Below, piece by piece: positions 21,415-33,100 of a DNA stretch of 64,000 nucleotides (position 1 is its first letter; the number at the start of each line of letters is the position of its first letter). The translations under genes and the position numbers were made by a program. The notes below the pieces were generated by a model that did not search any database, had not been told where the DNA came from, and worked only from the letters and a program-made list of their open reading frames with translations. The DNA comes from Antedon mediterranea (lineage: Eukaryota > Echinodermata > Crinoidea > Comatulida > Antedonidae), in the NCBI RefSeq assembly GCF_964355755.1, contig NC_092671.1, positions 19,742,001 through 19,806,000 on the forward strand. The letters run 5' to 3'.

Positions 21415-22044
21415 TCAGAAATAAGAAATGGGAAAGTTTAAATCTTCATAACATGGTGGGGTTGATACCATAGCAACGGCTACGTCATATGATGGCGGTT
21501 GATCGCTAAAGTATACTATTGAAGTTGAACGAACAAATCGAACGTTTCCATGTGATCGATCGCTGAGCACACGATTTGAGTCGCGATGTCTCCTCCTGTG
21601 ATTTTGATGAGTTGGGTTTTTAGATGACAAGTGGGCACAGTACGATGTTATTACTCCAATGATGAGAGTACCGATTACAATGCAGACAACCACATAGAAC
21701 CATGGATCAATTCCTATAACAACAAAACAAATATAAATACAAGTCATATGGGTATAGTCATGCAATGTTCCGTTTATTTTGGTGTACGTCAACTCTATTC
21801 GGTCCACCATCTTCACCAAGACACAATGTGTCCACTGTCCCTCGGACTGTTTTCATAATTACTTCAAAATTGTATTTCTTAATAATTAACGGAATAATAA
21901 TAGTATGTTTATAACAATGTTTACCACATTCAACTTCATCTGAACCATCTCGACAGTGTTGTACTCTATCGCAAACTTGATGCCAATAAATACATTCGAG
22001 TGCGTCTGACTTACATTGAAAGTCTCCTGAAGAACATTGTCCAT
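21415..22044 (-). CDS. receptor B: LDLa-TM-PPxY protein, 5' exons not found
   Basis: Two minus-strand exons: 22044-21925 (one complete six-cysteine LDLa, GDFQCKSDALECIY...CRDGSDEVEC) and 21713-21415 (TM then tail). Both are phase 1 with AG/GT borders and join in frame. The last exon reads GIDPWFYVVVCIVIG through a hydrophobic span of about 22 residues, then a basic His/Arg-rich stretch, then DQPPSYDVAV and STPPCYED: two PPxY motifs. PPSYDVAV is nearly identical to the receptor A motif PPSYDIAV. No signal peptide, EGF or CUB exon was found in the 8 kb upstream, which is full of retrotransposons. The gene may have lost its 5' part, use a distant exon, or be a short LDLRAD-like protein. One weak first-exon candidate (near 22365, MNALHFILFYYS) has the wrong splice phase. 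Confidence 0.7.
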
Positions 22045-22822
22045 CTAAAATAATCACACCTTTACATATTTTAGCTTAATTAACAATGCTGGTATAGTTT
22101 TCAAAAGAACTATAGGCAAAAGAGAATGTATAATAATAATAATAATAATACCTACTTGACATACTTGATACAATAAAAATGCAGGCCTACAATATGATGT
22201 GTTTTATCAAGATCCATATAGCATTAACATATAGGGCCTACAGGTAATTGAATTTACCTAAAGTGTACAGAATAATGATAATATAATCCTTACGATCCCA
22301 TACCACGGACAATTGTTCTTTATTATACTGTAATAGAATAATATAAAGTGTAGCGCATTCATTGTTTGCGATTACAATCACTTAGCAAACAAAGTCATAT
22401 ATGGTTAATGGAGGTTGATTTGTTTGTAAGCGGCAGTCTACGTTCAATATAAGCTACATCATAAAGATACATATCTATTATAATAAAACAGAGTGGGTGA
22501 TACAATTCTATAATAATAAAGTATCTGTAGTTACGAATATACCTTATAAATTAATCAATTCAAATGTCATTAAAAGTCTATATGAAATATCCGACTATAG
22601 ATAAAGGTTTAACCCAATGCACTGAGGAAGTTCATAATCAGATTAAAGAACCAATCAAAACGGTTGATTGGAAATTAAATTGCAAATAACAAAAAGTCAC
22701 AACAATGAATAAGAAGAGTCAAAGGTACATGAAATAGAAGGGTTTTTCAGAATGTCAAATTTCAGGGTCAAAGATCAAGGTCCACGAAAAAAAAAATTAA
22801 AAAATAATAAAAGAAAACAAAA

Positions 22823-22892
22823 CCTCAGCGGGAATTGAACCAGCGATCTCAACTGTGAGACGCTGGATATATAACCATCACACCAAACTCTC
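22823..22892 (-). repeat. tRNA-derived sequence (weak)
   Basis: On the minus strand TTTGGTGTGATGGTTATA looks like a tRNA D-arm/A-box, and GGTTCAATTCCCGC like a T-arm/B-box, about 35 bases apart. The middle (22840-22866) instead forms one long hairpin, CCAGCG...CGCTGG, and no acceptor stem pairs. Best read as a tRNA-derived repeat or tRNA pseudogene, not a working tRNA. Confidence 0.35.
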
Positions 22893-23003
22893 AACTACAA
22901 CTTTGTAGTGTGCAGTTAGCCTATTTACACTTAGAACTAATAACCAGAAATGTAAAAAATATATATATTTTCCAGGGGCATTTTATGTAGGGGAATTTTA
23001 CAG

Positions 23004-23817
23004 TAGGCGGAGGTTTTTTTTTTTTTGTCTTTTGTGAGATTCACTCACTTTTATTTCATTCTTTACAATTGTTACAATAATCTATATCAATTTTGTTTCA
23101 GTAGAAAACTATCTCTGCAGCTTAAAGTTTTTTTTGTTTTTCTTATTTTTAGTATTTTACATATATAAAAAGTTAAAGCATTTAAACAATAGACAAAAGT
23201 TATATAAAAGTATACATCACATAATATAGGTTCACAATTGCCATTACAACATCACAAAATAAAATATACTGTAACTCATATAGCACCAGTAAATAAAACT
23301 AGTAAGGTAGAAACCATACTAGAATACTAAGTATTGTGTCGTAATAATATTTTCTCGTGTTTTTAGCCTGTTATTGTTTAACAATTATACATTTTTACAT
23401 TGCTAAAATAATATGTTTTACCTTTTCCCATTTTTTTTATGCTTTCCTCTCTTTTATACACTATATCACATTCCATTCTGAATAGAATTCCTTGTTTAAA
23501 AGATTTCCATGAATTAAAATAACTTTGATTTGTAACATCAGCCAGTATCTTTTGTTTATAAACCGTGAAAGCAGCAAATGTATATATAAAATCAGTAAGA
23601 ATATTTCTTGTTCCAATTACCAGATTTTGAAAAGACATGTTTATATGATTGGTACCTTTTAAAACAATCTCTATTTTTGTCCAAAAACCTTGAATAAATT
23701 TACAAGTAAAAAACATATGCTCCTCATCTCGTACCTCTCCACATCTACCACATATTATATTAGTATCTTTTAGTTTCCAGATAAACAACCTTTTGTTTGT
23801 TGCTAGGCGGAGGTTTT
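23004..23817 (-). mobile_element. 5'-truncated L1-like LINE with 14-bp target duplication
   Basis: The word TAGGCGGAGGTTTT stands on both sides (23004-23017 and 23804-23817), and a poly-T run follows the first copy, i.e. a poly-A tail for a minus-strand insertion. The minus frame 23788-23378 encodes 136 residues with GRCGEVRDEEHMFFTCKF and QGFWTKIEIVL. C-x2-C-x7-H-x4-C followed by W is the zinc-binding C-terminal segment of L1/Tx1-type reverse transcriptases. The frame is open, so the insertion is fairly young. Confidence 0.85.
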
Positions 23818-24279
23818 GTACTCTCGGAGTACCCTATAGTTTTATCTGTATTAAAAAAAAGTCAAATATAGGCTAAGGTTTAACAGCATATTTTAGGTTG
23901 TTTTCTTTTTGTTTTGACCTTATTTACAGTTTTATTTGCAGCACTCTACTTTGACCGTATTGAAATAAATTGTGCTGTCGCACAACTTTATCATTTTCGA
24001 TATTTAATATAGTAGTTAATTCTATACCTAGTTTGTTACATGTACCCTTATTTGAAGGACACGACTGTGGGACGTTCAGAACAAATTTACAGCGTTTTAT
24101 GTGTACATTTTCAATAAATTTATATTTCTCTACCATACAATAATATTATTGGAATGGTTTGTCTATCAGAACGTTAAAGTGTTATTATTATGTTATAATT
24201 ATTTTTATTACAAGGGGAATTAACATTATCAGTTTTGGTAGCCGATATGTACTATTATTTAGAAGGAACAAATACTGTA

Positions 24280-24625
24280 GACCACGTTTATAAATCATGT
24301 GACCACATTTTGTATTTTGTTATTAAATGGTGATATTGAGCCCAATCCTGGACCATCATCTATTGCCAACATTTTCGCAGTCTGAAAAACAAGCTAGATG
24401 TGTACAGCTCGGAGCTCATATCACAATTAATTCAGAAGAATCTGGATATCGTAGCACTGACAGAGATCTGGTTGAATAGTCATGTTTTTGACGCTGAGTT
24501 ATCAATTGCGAATTACACACTATTCCGTGACAGAGATCTTGGGAATCGTGGTGGCGCAATTCACCAGCCTGTTTGGTTAATAACAAACTCAAACGTCATC
24601 GAGTTGATCGGTTGGTTTAATGGTT
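24280..24625 (+). mobile_element. CR1-type LINE, 2A-like peptide and endonuclease start (5' part)
   Basis: A plus-strand frame reads FCILLLN then GDIEPNPGP (24329-24355). That is the D-x-E-x-N-P-G-P 2A motif preceded by the usual hydrophobic run. After a +1 frame change the apurinic-type endonuclease begins: LKNKLDVYSSEL, NLDIVALTEIWLN (the T-E-x-W catalytic block), FRDRDLGNRGG. The next expected block (GDFNLP) appears at about 26410, beyond an oppositely oriented LINE, so the element was split by that insertion. Frameshifts and stops make it inactive. Confidence 0.75.
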
Positions 24626-26275
24626 TTAAATTTATATAGCGCAAAATACAAATAGTCTCTATGTGCTGTTTAGCACAAGTGTGAAAATAAAAATGTTGAT
24701 GTAAAATAAACCACGAAATAGCCTAAGAAAACCGAATAAATTGACCGAGACAAGAGAAAAAAAGTCCGAAAACGGAATCACACATCACCACACTGTTTCA
24801 CTAACTTGTCAAGACAAGCTACTATTTATTCACAAGTGTCATAGTGATGTGAGCATCTGACTGTCCTGCCTAAAAAACAATAAAATGAATAAAATGTATA
24901 TGAAAAAATAATGAATTTACACATTTAAACGAAACAAGTGAGTCTTCAAGTGACCATTGAAGATCGAAATGGACGGAGACTCACGAATCACCAAAGGCAG
25001 AGAGTTTCACAATTTGGGAGCAGCGACCACGAAAGATCGATCCCCACATGACTTCAATCTACACCGTGGATAGTCAAGAATGGTTATGTCAGACGTTGAC
25101 CGGAGGGAACGAGTACAGGTCGCCGAGCGAAACTTGATTAACTCTGAAATATACGATGGGGACACATGATGAATGGATTTGAAAACAAATAAAAGAACCT
25201 TGAAAACAATACGATTTTCAACAGGGAGCCGATGGAGACGACGGAAAAAAGGGGTGATATGTTAAAATTTAGGTTTCCGAGTGACGAGACGGGCAGCAGT
25301 ATTCACTAGTAGTTGAAGTCTTCTAATAGATGTTTGAGGCAATCCATAAAGAACTGCATTACAATAGTACAATCTGGATGTTACTAGGGCATGCACTAGC
25401 TTTAATGTAGCATCCACGTTTAAGAAACGTCTAACTACCCTGATGTTCGGGAGTTGAAAAGAGACTGCTCGGCTAATACTGGTGACATGCCTATTCATGA
25501 ATAAAGCAGAGTCAAATGTTACGCCGACATTACGTACCTCAGACGATGGAATGATATAGGCGTCTCCTACACGAATGGTTTCAATTATGGGCATGTTTGC
25601 ATGACGTTTATGTAAATGACTTCAGTCTTATCCGTGTTACAGCGAAGCATGTTGGAAGACAGCCACGAATGTACATCATCAATACATGCTTCTAGGATGC
25701 GGATTAAGTCAGTGGTATTCTCTGGATTGAAAGAAGTATACAGTTGAGTATCATCAGCGTAAATGTGATACTTGATTGCATGTTTGTGAATGATATCACC
25801 GAGAGGGTGCATGTAAATTAAGAACAAAATTGGCCCCACTTTGAGGGACACCAAAATCTATAGAAACAGGATCGGAGATAGCTGATTCCAATCTAACAGA
25901 CTGTTTTCTCGATGTTATGTAAGAGTTGAACCATGCCAACACTGTACCAGAAAGACCTAAGTCTGAAAGTCGACTTATGAGGATACAATGTTCAATAGTA
26001 TCGAAGGCCGCGGACAAGTCCAGGTATACAGACACTGTACAGTGTTCCTTGTCGAGGGCCTGCAAAATATTGTTATTTACTTTCAGTAGCCTACAGCAGA
26101 TTCCGTGCTGGTGTGCCTTTCTATAGGCTGACTGGTAAGGATCGAATAAATTATTTAGATTTAAAAATTTAACTAAAATTGAACAAACTACCTTCTCGAT
26201 AACTTTAGATACAAAGGCAATGTTAGTGACAGGCCGGTAATTAGCAAAAGTTGGAGAAGGAGCCATCCAAATTTA
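24625..26275 (-). mobile_element. CR1/L2-like LINE 3' half, inserted in the other LINE
   Basis: Minus-strand frames 26266-25796, 25854-25585 and 25594-25262 follow each other with frameshifts. They give a reverse transcriptase: YRPVTNIAFVSKVIEKV, motif A VYLDLSAAFDTI, motif B FGVPQ, motif C IYADDTQLY, then LYYCNAVLYGLP and LQLLVNTAARL at the C-terminus. A 3' UTR runs to the word CGCTATATAAATTTAAAAC near 24625, typical of the 3' end of such elements. The 5' side (endonuclease) is missing: a 5'-truncated copy. It interrupts the plus-strand CR1 element. Confidence 0.82.
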
Positions 26276-26394
26276 TGTGAATAGAGGTTGCACGCCGTAA
26301 AAGCCTACTGATTGTTTAACCGTCCATCTATTGAAGTGAGTCCTTCGTTGTTTCACTGCCTCCGCAGAATCTGCCATCTTACTCTATAAAAAAG

Positions 26395-28350
26395 GTTAAA
26401 GGTTTTTATTTTAGGCGGGTTTAACCTGCCTGAAGTCCAATTGAGATCATCCTTCAGCGCCTTCTAATTATATGGGTGAACATTTAATTGACGTTCTCTT
26501 GGACAGTTATGGCCTTTTACAGTGTAACACGTTTAGATAAGATTTTAGATTTGGTTATTGCTGCTATCAAGGACGTTGTTCCTAAAGTTAGAAAGAGAAG
26601 AGAAGAAACTACCTATGTATTTTTTATAAATAGATACTAAAGTATTGTATGAGAAAGAAAGGTGCTTCAACAAAAATCTACAAATAAAAGTAATTTTAGT
26701 TTTGCTCGACGCTCATTTAAGAACCATTATAAAAGAAAATATAATAAATCCCTTGTAGAACAAATCGGTTCGAATAAAAGGAGTTGGTTAAAATGTAAAC
26801 GCAATGATTATCCTTCAGTTATGTCACGGTGAAATATTTCTGTTGAATCTGACTCTGACAAAGCATCTTTATTTAATGGTGTTTTTTTTCATTCCTTTTT
26901 TAATGATCACTCTGTCCTTTATTTAGTTGATAATATGTCAAAATTATTAGTAGATCGGCATTCTGTAGAATAAGCACTTGGGTAATGTTAATATTTATAA
27001 AGCCATTGGATGATCAAATTAGTAATACTGTTCTTAGAGCAGCCGCATCTCCACTTTAATATCCTCTTTCCAAAATTGTCCAGCGGTCGATCAACTCTGT
27101 CATGGAAATTTGCCAATTTCTTACAAATCCACAAAAATGGCTCAAAAAAGGTAATAGTGTCTCTGTTGCCTACTTTATCGAAATTGTTTGAACGAATTGT
27201 TCCCGATGCGGTTTTTAAACATTTAAGTTCAGTTATTACTTCGGTTCAGCATGATTAATCCTTGGAAGATCGTGTCAGACCAACCTCGCATTGCTTTTTT
27301 CTACAGCATACAATGCTTTGAATAGCAAGAGGCAATGTGATGTCGTCTACGCTGATTTTTCTAGAGCATTTGCATTTGACTCGGACCCTCATTATTTACT
27401 TGTATTTAAGATTTCAAAGTTTGGTTTAAAAGGCAATCTTCTTAAACAGTGTTCAGATTATTTGACTGATAGAAAGCAGAGGATAGTCATCAGTGGAAAC
27501 TGTTCTGAGTGGCTTCCTGTACTTTCTGGGGTTCCGCAGGGTCAATCATTGGCCCCTTGCTTTTTCATTTGTATATTAAATAATTACCTTCCTTCTGTTT
27601 TTAAGTTTTCACCATCACTTATGTTTGCTGATGACCATAAGTTGTTTACAGTAATCTCTTCAACTGACGACGCTCTTCTACTGCAAGAGGATCTGAATTA
27701 TCTGGTGGGATGGGCTGAGACATTGAAACTTTCTTTAAAAATAAGAAAATGTAAATCTTTGTGTATCACCCTGAAGACAAAGACTATTGTAACCAAATAT
27801 AAGTTGAATGATCAGGAATAAGATTGTATTAATTTTCAAAGGGATTTAGGAGTTTTGATTGATAGTAAGTTAAATTTTTGTTTGCATGTTAATTATGTTG
27901 TATCTAAGGAAAATAGAATGCTTGGTTTGTTGTGGAGGAACTTGAGATTTATGAGCAATGGTGGAGCATTAACATCACTGTACCCGTTCAGTCGTGCGCC
28001 CCCACCTAGAATACTGTTAAGTCATTTATAATTCAATTTCTTGTACACAATCTCAGCGTATTTCTAAAGTTCAGAACATATTTATTAGATTCCTTACTCC
28101 TAATTATAATGTTTCTCTTATTTCTTAAAATAGTAGATTTGTTTTTGATATGGTATTTTTATACAACTCTTTCAATTCTGTTTATGATTGTCCTCTTGTT
28201 GCTCTCTTTAAGTTATATATACCAACTCGTACTCGCAGCTTCACGTTCTTTGTGGTCGTGTTGAATGCACAAAACGAGGTATTTTTCAGCGGTTACCTAA
28301 CACATTTAATAGTGTGCTTGTTACTTGTAGTAACAACTTTCTTTTAAATA
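26395..28350 (+). mobile_element. CR1-type LINE, rest of endonuclease and reverse transcriptase (3' part)
   Basis: It opens with a damaged GDFNLP block (GGFNLPEVQ) of the endonuclease. It continues with RT frames 27010-27258 (LPTLSKLFERIV) and 27291-27821: motif A VVYADFSRAFAFD, motif B SGVPQGQSLAP, motif C LMFADDHKLF, then KCKSLCITLK. In-frame stops and a frameshift separate the pieces. Orientation and domain order say it is the second half of the element that begins at 24280. Confidence 0.8.
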
Positions 28351-29671
28351 TTTGTTTGATAATAACTTGTATTTTTCCACATACAATAGCAAGCAATTAC
28401 TTTATATTCAACAAACATGTGACAAACAAACAAATTGGTGATTCAACAATTGATATCTTATGTAGAAAAGAGTTAGTATGAATAATACGGTGAATAAATC
28501 TAAATTGAAAGTTTTGAGGTTTTAATTGATTGTTCATTTATGCAATAGTGTGAATATCATGTTCCATTGCAATAGTGTATTTATCAATTTCTAGACTCGA
28601 TTCTATAGGCACTGATGTATATTTTTTTAACAAAGTGTTTACAACTTCTTTCAATTTGCATCAAAGTATTTATCTAAGGAATTTTCAATTATTAAATTTG
28701 ATTGGTTAAAGTTCACGCAATACATTGTTTACTTTGCCCATAGAGAAATAATGTTTTCACATTGCTTTGCCTAAGCATTGAAGTTATAAAATGGTAAAAT
28801 TGCAAGATTCACAAATAAAAACTGACAGATTATATATATTTAACTGTTAGTTATTCGACCATACACTAAATAAGCACACCGCTCTCTACGTCACCTACCT
28901 ACCGGTCGAATGATATAATTTGCATAATTCATATAGACTTTTTAGAAATAAAGAATACTCTTTTAAAACCTTTTAAAAGAATAAATAATAGGATTACGAA
29001 CCAATTACTAAAAGAGTCTATCTAGATCAAAGTATAATAGGGTAGGGAAATCCAGTTAATAGGGGGTGGGGGAGATATTCTCGTTGTGCATCTTCATTTT
29101 CACGTCCGCCGAATAGTATCCCGATATAAGGTTTAACCTGTTAATTTCACTTGATTCTGGTAGGTTATTAGTGTCAACATTTACCAAAAAGGGTGAGCTC
29201 GGATGAGGGGTGGGGAACGGTCAGCCTTTTAGGGGTCAATGGTCAGTGACCTAAAATGACTTGTTATGTGATACAATTGAATTTCACCAGCATTACAAAT
29301 TTAACAGGTAATCATTACACCTTGGTTATTACGAGTGTGTCAGCAGTTCTACTGTTTAAATCACATTTGTATTCATTTATCTTTTAAAATAAGTGATTAG
29401 TGATATCACATTTTAATGTATCACCTTTTAACATAAACATGGTATTGATTCATAAAAAAATATACGATTTTCAGAAATTAATAGGTGGTTGTTAACCACA
29501 CGAGAGAATACAAATGTGAAAATGTTGTTACAAACAGTAACAGAACCCACAGCAGTTGGTAAGTTGCAAGGGACAAAGTTCCAACAGGGATATGAACGTG
29601 TTGGCCGTACATTATACAGAGTTTGAGTGTACGTAAGTTATGTAAGGTTAGTTTAAAAGAAATGTATTTTA
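28351..29671. other. intergenic, no gene recognised
   Basis: AT-rich sequence with no frame of more than about 60 codons and no recognised repeat boundary, between the LINE nest and receptor C. Confidence 0.5.
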
Positions 29672-29829
29672 AGCTCTGTCTACACTATCAAAGTTTACGT
29701 GACAAAACAATGTGATGTGCCCATATATGGACACGATGATGTCATATCACTACCATATTTGAGCATATCACTACCATTTGAGCACATTCACTTTTGTTTG
29801 TCAAACTAGTTTGATTGTGTAGACAGAGA
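29672..29829. mobile_element. MITE with CTCTGTCTACAC terminal inverted repeats
   Basis: The left end CTCTGTCTACACTATCAAA is matched by the inverse of the right end, CTCTGTCTACACAATCAAA. Length is about 158 bases. The interior repeats ATATCACTACCAT and shares TGTGATGTGCCCATAT with the element at 20055-20164, inverted. No target duplication was clear. Confidence 0.78.
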
Positions 29830-30170
29830 TTTATAATTATGTTCAATACGTTACCGGATAAAAGACTATTCAGTTAATATTAAATTCTTTATTTGTAGAT
29901 AACATCAAATGAAATGTGAATTAAGCACTATTAGAATGGGATATCAAAACAGGTAAGGTTGTAAATCTCATTTAAAAGCGACAATTTCCTTGCACCTTTG
30001 CCCTAGTGTCCTATGTTACGTGCTCAATAAGGAAGTGGATTATTAATTATACCATAGTTCACAACTTCTAGGCGACGATTGAAACAAAGCAACAACACTA
30101 TTTATTATTCATTGATGGTATATATTTTCTGCAAGAACAAATTGCGTCAGTATAAAAACGCAGAGCAGGT

Positions 30171-33100
30171 ATGCATGTTTTAGGACAATTTTCTATAATA
30201 GTTTGGTTATTAATCGTTTGTAACGGAGAGGTATTAAATGAGAGACTATTGGTGGCAGATATTTACGAACAGCTAAGAAACCTTACAAATGATACTGTTA
30301 GGGAGCTCTGTAGGTAAGTAGCCTATAAACAGTATTTTCTACGTAGAACTTATTGGTTTTCGCACTTAATACGATTTTATTAAATGCTATGATTGATCAT
30401 AAATTGAAAACCAAAAAAAAAAATGTTTAATAAAACTTAACAAAAGTACACATTTTATCAAGGTTCATCTTCCTATATTACAAATGACATGTTGCACAAT
30501 AAATTACGCGCGCACGCGCACTCTAAAGTTAAAAATGCGAAAAATCAATTTCTAATCAACTTTCTGCACGCTTCTGGTTATTTTGAGCATTTCAAAATTC
30601 TGCGCACATTTTTTATCGCGCATTACACGTAAGTAACGTAGAAAGACCGTTTTTTACCTTGATTTCTGTTCTTCATACCTTTTGTGTTCAATTCTATTCA
30701 TTTCCATGAACTTCAAATGTATAATAGGCGCGCCTAACGAATTTAAAAACCGTTCGCTTGGAATTTATTGCGAATTTGTATCAAAATATAATGCCTGTTT
30801 TGGATCTATCAGCTCCTCGGGATGGAAGGTGGCCCCCAATGTTTGTAATTAATTATTTAACCTGATGAGTTGTAGATACAGTATTAATTCATTACAACAG
30901 CTTGGTCAATCGGATGTTATAACCGGGGTTATAACGTCATCATAACCACCGGAATTAACCAATATGATTTTTCTCTGTTTCTTCATAGATCACCACATTC
31001 AACAGAGCGCATCGCACTCATCATCTATCCCCTATTTTATTCCAAAATGTTTGATAATTATGTTTGTTAATCAATTATCTATTGTATGTGTTACTGTCAT
31101 TTATTTTAACGTTGTCATCATTGAATTTCAACTATAAAATATTACACAAATAATGAATGTTAAGAGTGACATGGGGTGAAATATAACCTTTGTACCATTA
31201 CACGAATAAAAAACATTCATTATTTGTTTTATATATAACATCTAAATTGATTCCAGTCATTTGAATCACATTGAATAAAAGATAGGCCTAGGCCTACATT
31301 TAATTCACATTGAAACAGTAACATTTATTTGTTTTTTTAGAAAATAATATATTATATACCTTGAAAATCTAGTAAGTGTGTAAAATGTGTTGTTTTTTAA
31401 AATAATAAATATCTAAAAAGGATTATACAAAGGATATTTATTCCTACAAAATCTTGTCCAAATTGAGGTATAAATAAATTACTACTAACAAAAATTATTT
31501 CTTTCAGACATGACGCTACTTCATTAATTGGTTGGTCTTTATATAATACATGTAAACAAGAGTGTTCAAGACGGAACTTGGACTGTAGGCAATGTAAGTA
31601 AAGGTCAACGTAAACAGGATGTCAGAGATGATAAAACATCATAGGCATAGCCTAATTGTGTTGATAACAATAAGGACAACATAGTAAATTAGTAGTAATT
31701 TTTCAATTTGTTTATAGAACTATATTCTGACTCTTGTCTAAGAACTTTTTGAATTATACTAATGTCACCTTTCCATCCCCATTAACATAGTTATATATTC
31801 TTTAGTATGTCCGTGTCGTAATGGTGCTAGATGTAAGCCAATGTTGGAAGTATGTGAATGTGCACCTGGTTGGTGGGGAAACTTCTGTCAATATCCATGC
31901 GAGGAAGGTTTCTTCGGCAACGAGTGTAACCAACGCTGTCGATGCAATTCAAACGAAAATTGTGATCACGTCACTGGAAAATGCGAAAAAGGGTAATGAA
32001 CATACACCAAATGTTGGTATAGTTGATCATAGGAATGTGTACTAATTGAGAGTTATAGATATGATGAAGTTGAAATAGTTTGTATTCATATGAAGTTATT
32101 GATTACTGTAAAGGTTTTCTCATGATCATTTTATAATAGCACTAACGCGAATGCCATCATGGTTTTCGGAAAATTCACTCTCGGGCTCCGGAAGTGAATT
32201 CAAATAATAACCATCTGTACTTACAATATATAATTGAATCACGCAATGTTAATTGATAGCATAAACATAGTAACACCCACATGTTTTGGATGACGTAGGC
32301 TGTAGGCTGTACAGAGTACAGTTCCAATTTAATAGATATCGCCTTCTGGTATTTGAGACTGTTTTCCACAAGTGAAAATATTCTTATTCTTTCCTACTTT
32401 TAATCAAAAACATCACAATAATAATTGATAACTAGAATTTAATTCGACACTTTGACGAATTATAGGTGATCATTTTATCATTTTAATAAAATTAACATTT
32501 TTTAAACATGCATGTACGTTAACATACGATCGTTAAAAGTTGATGTACGCCATCCTACGACATGATGCATACGCTTATAGTGCTGAGTTCTACCTATTTG
32601 TGTCATACAATATGTACAGTTACTGTATATCCATATACAGTGTAGCATAGGTGAAATTACGGGACACACATCATGTTCTAATTTTTTGGTATGATGGAAT
32701 TATCAAAATAAACTCAAATATGACAATTTTGAAAGATAATGAATTGAGCAAATAAATATAAGGATTGGAAGAAAATTTGAAATTTGTATAACTTTGACTA
32801 AAGAAATTTAAAAACTACTTTTTAACTTCAACTGGCCATTATGATAACATCACAACATCCGATAGGCTTAATTTTAATATGAATTCATATCTACATTTCA
32901 TCAGCTTTCATAATAAGTTATAATATTCAAGGTCACCTTTAATTCTGAAGAGCTATAAGATATTCAAATGTATGGTGTAGCTGAAATTACATGACCTAGG
33001 TTATTCAAGTTTTTACGCGTGATGACGTCATCAAAATAAAAATGTTGACAACTCATTAGAAGAATAATTAATTGAGCAAGCACATACTAAAAGTTGTGCG

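Noticed and set aside
24329-24355. 2A-like peptide as evidence of an endogenous virus
   Set aside because: It directly precedes an APE-type endonuclease of a non-LTR retrotransposon, a known setting for such motifs; no viral genes are present.
30151-30157. TATAAAA as the receptor C TATA box
   Set aside because: Only 14 bases separate it from the start codon, so a normal start site about 30 bases downstream would remove the ATG; probably chance.
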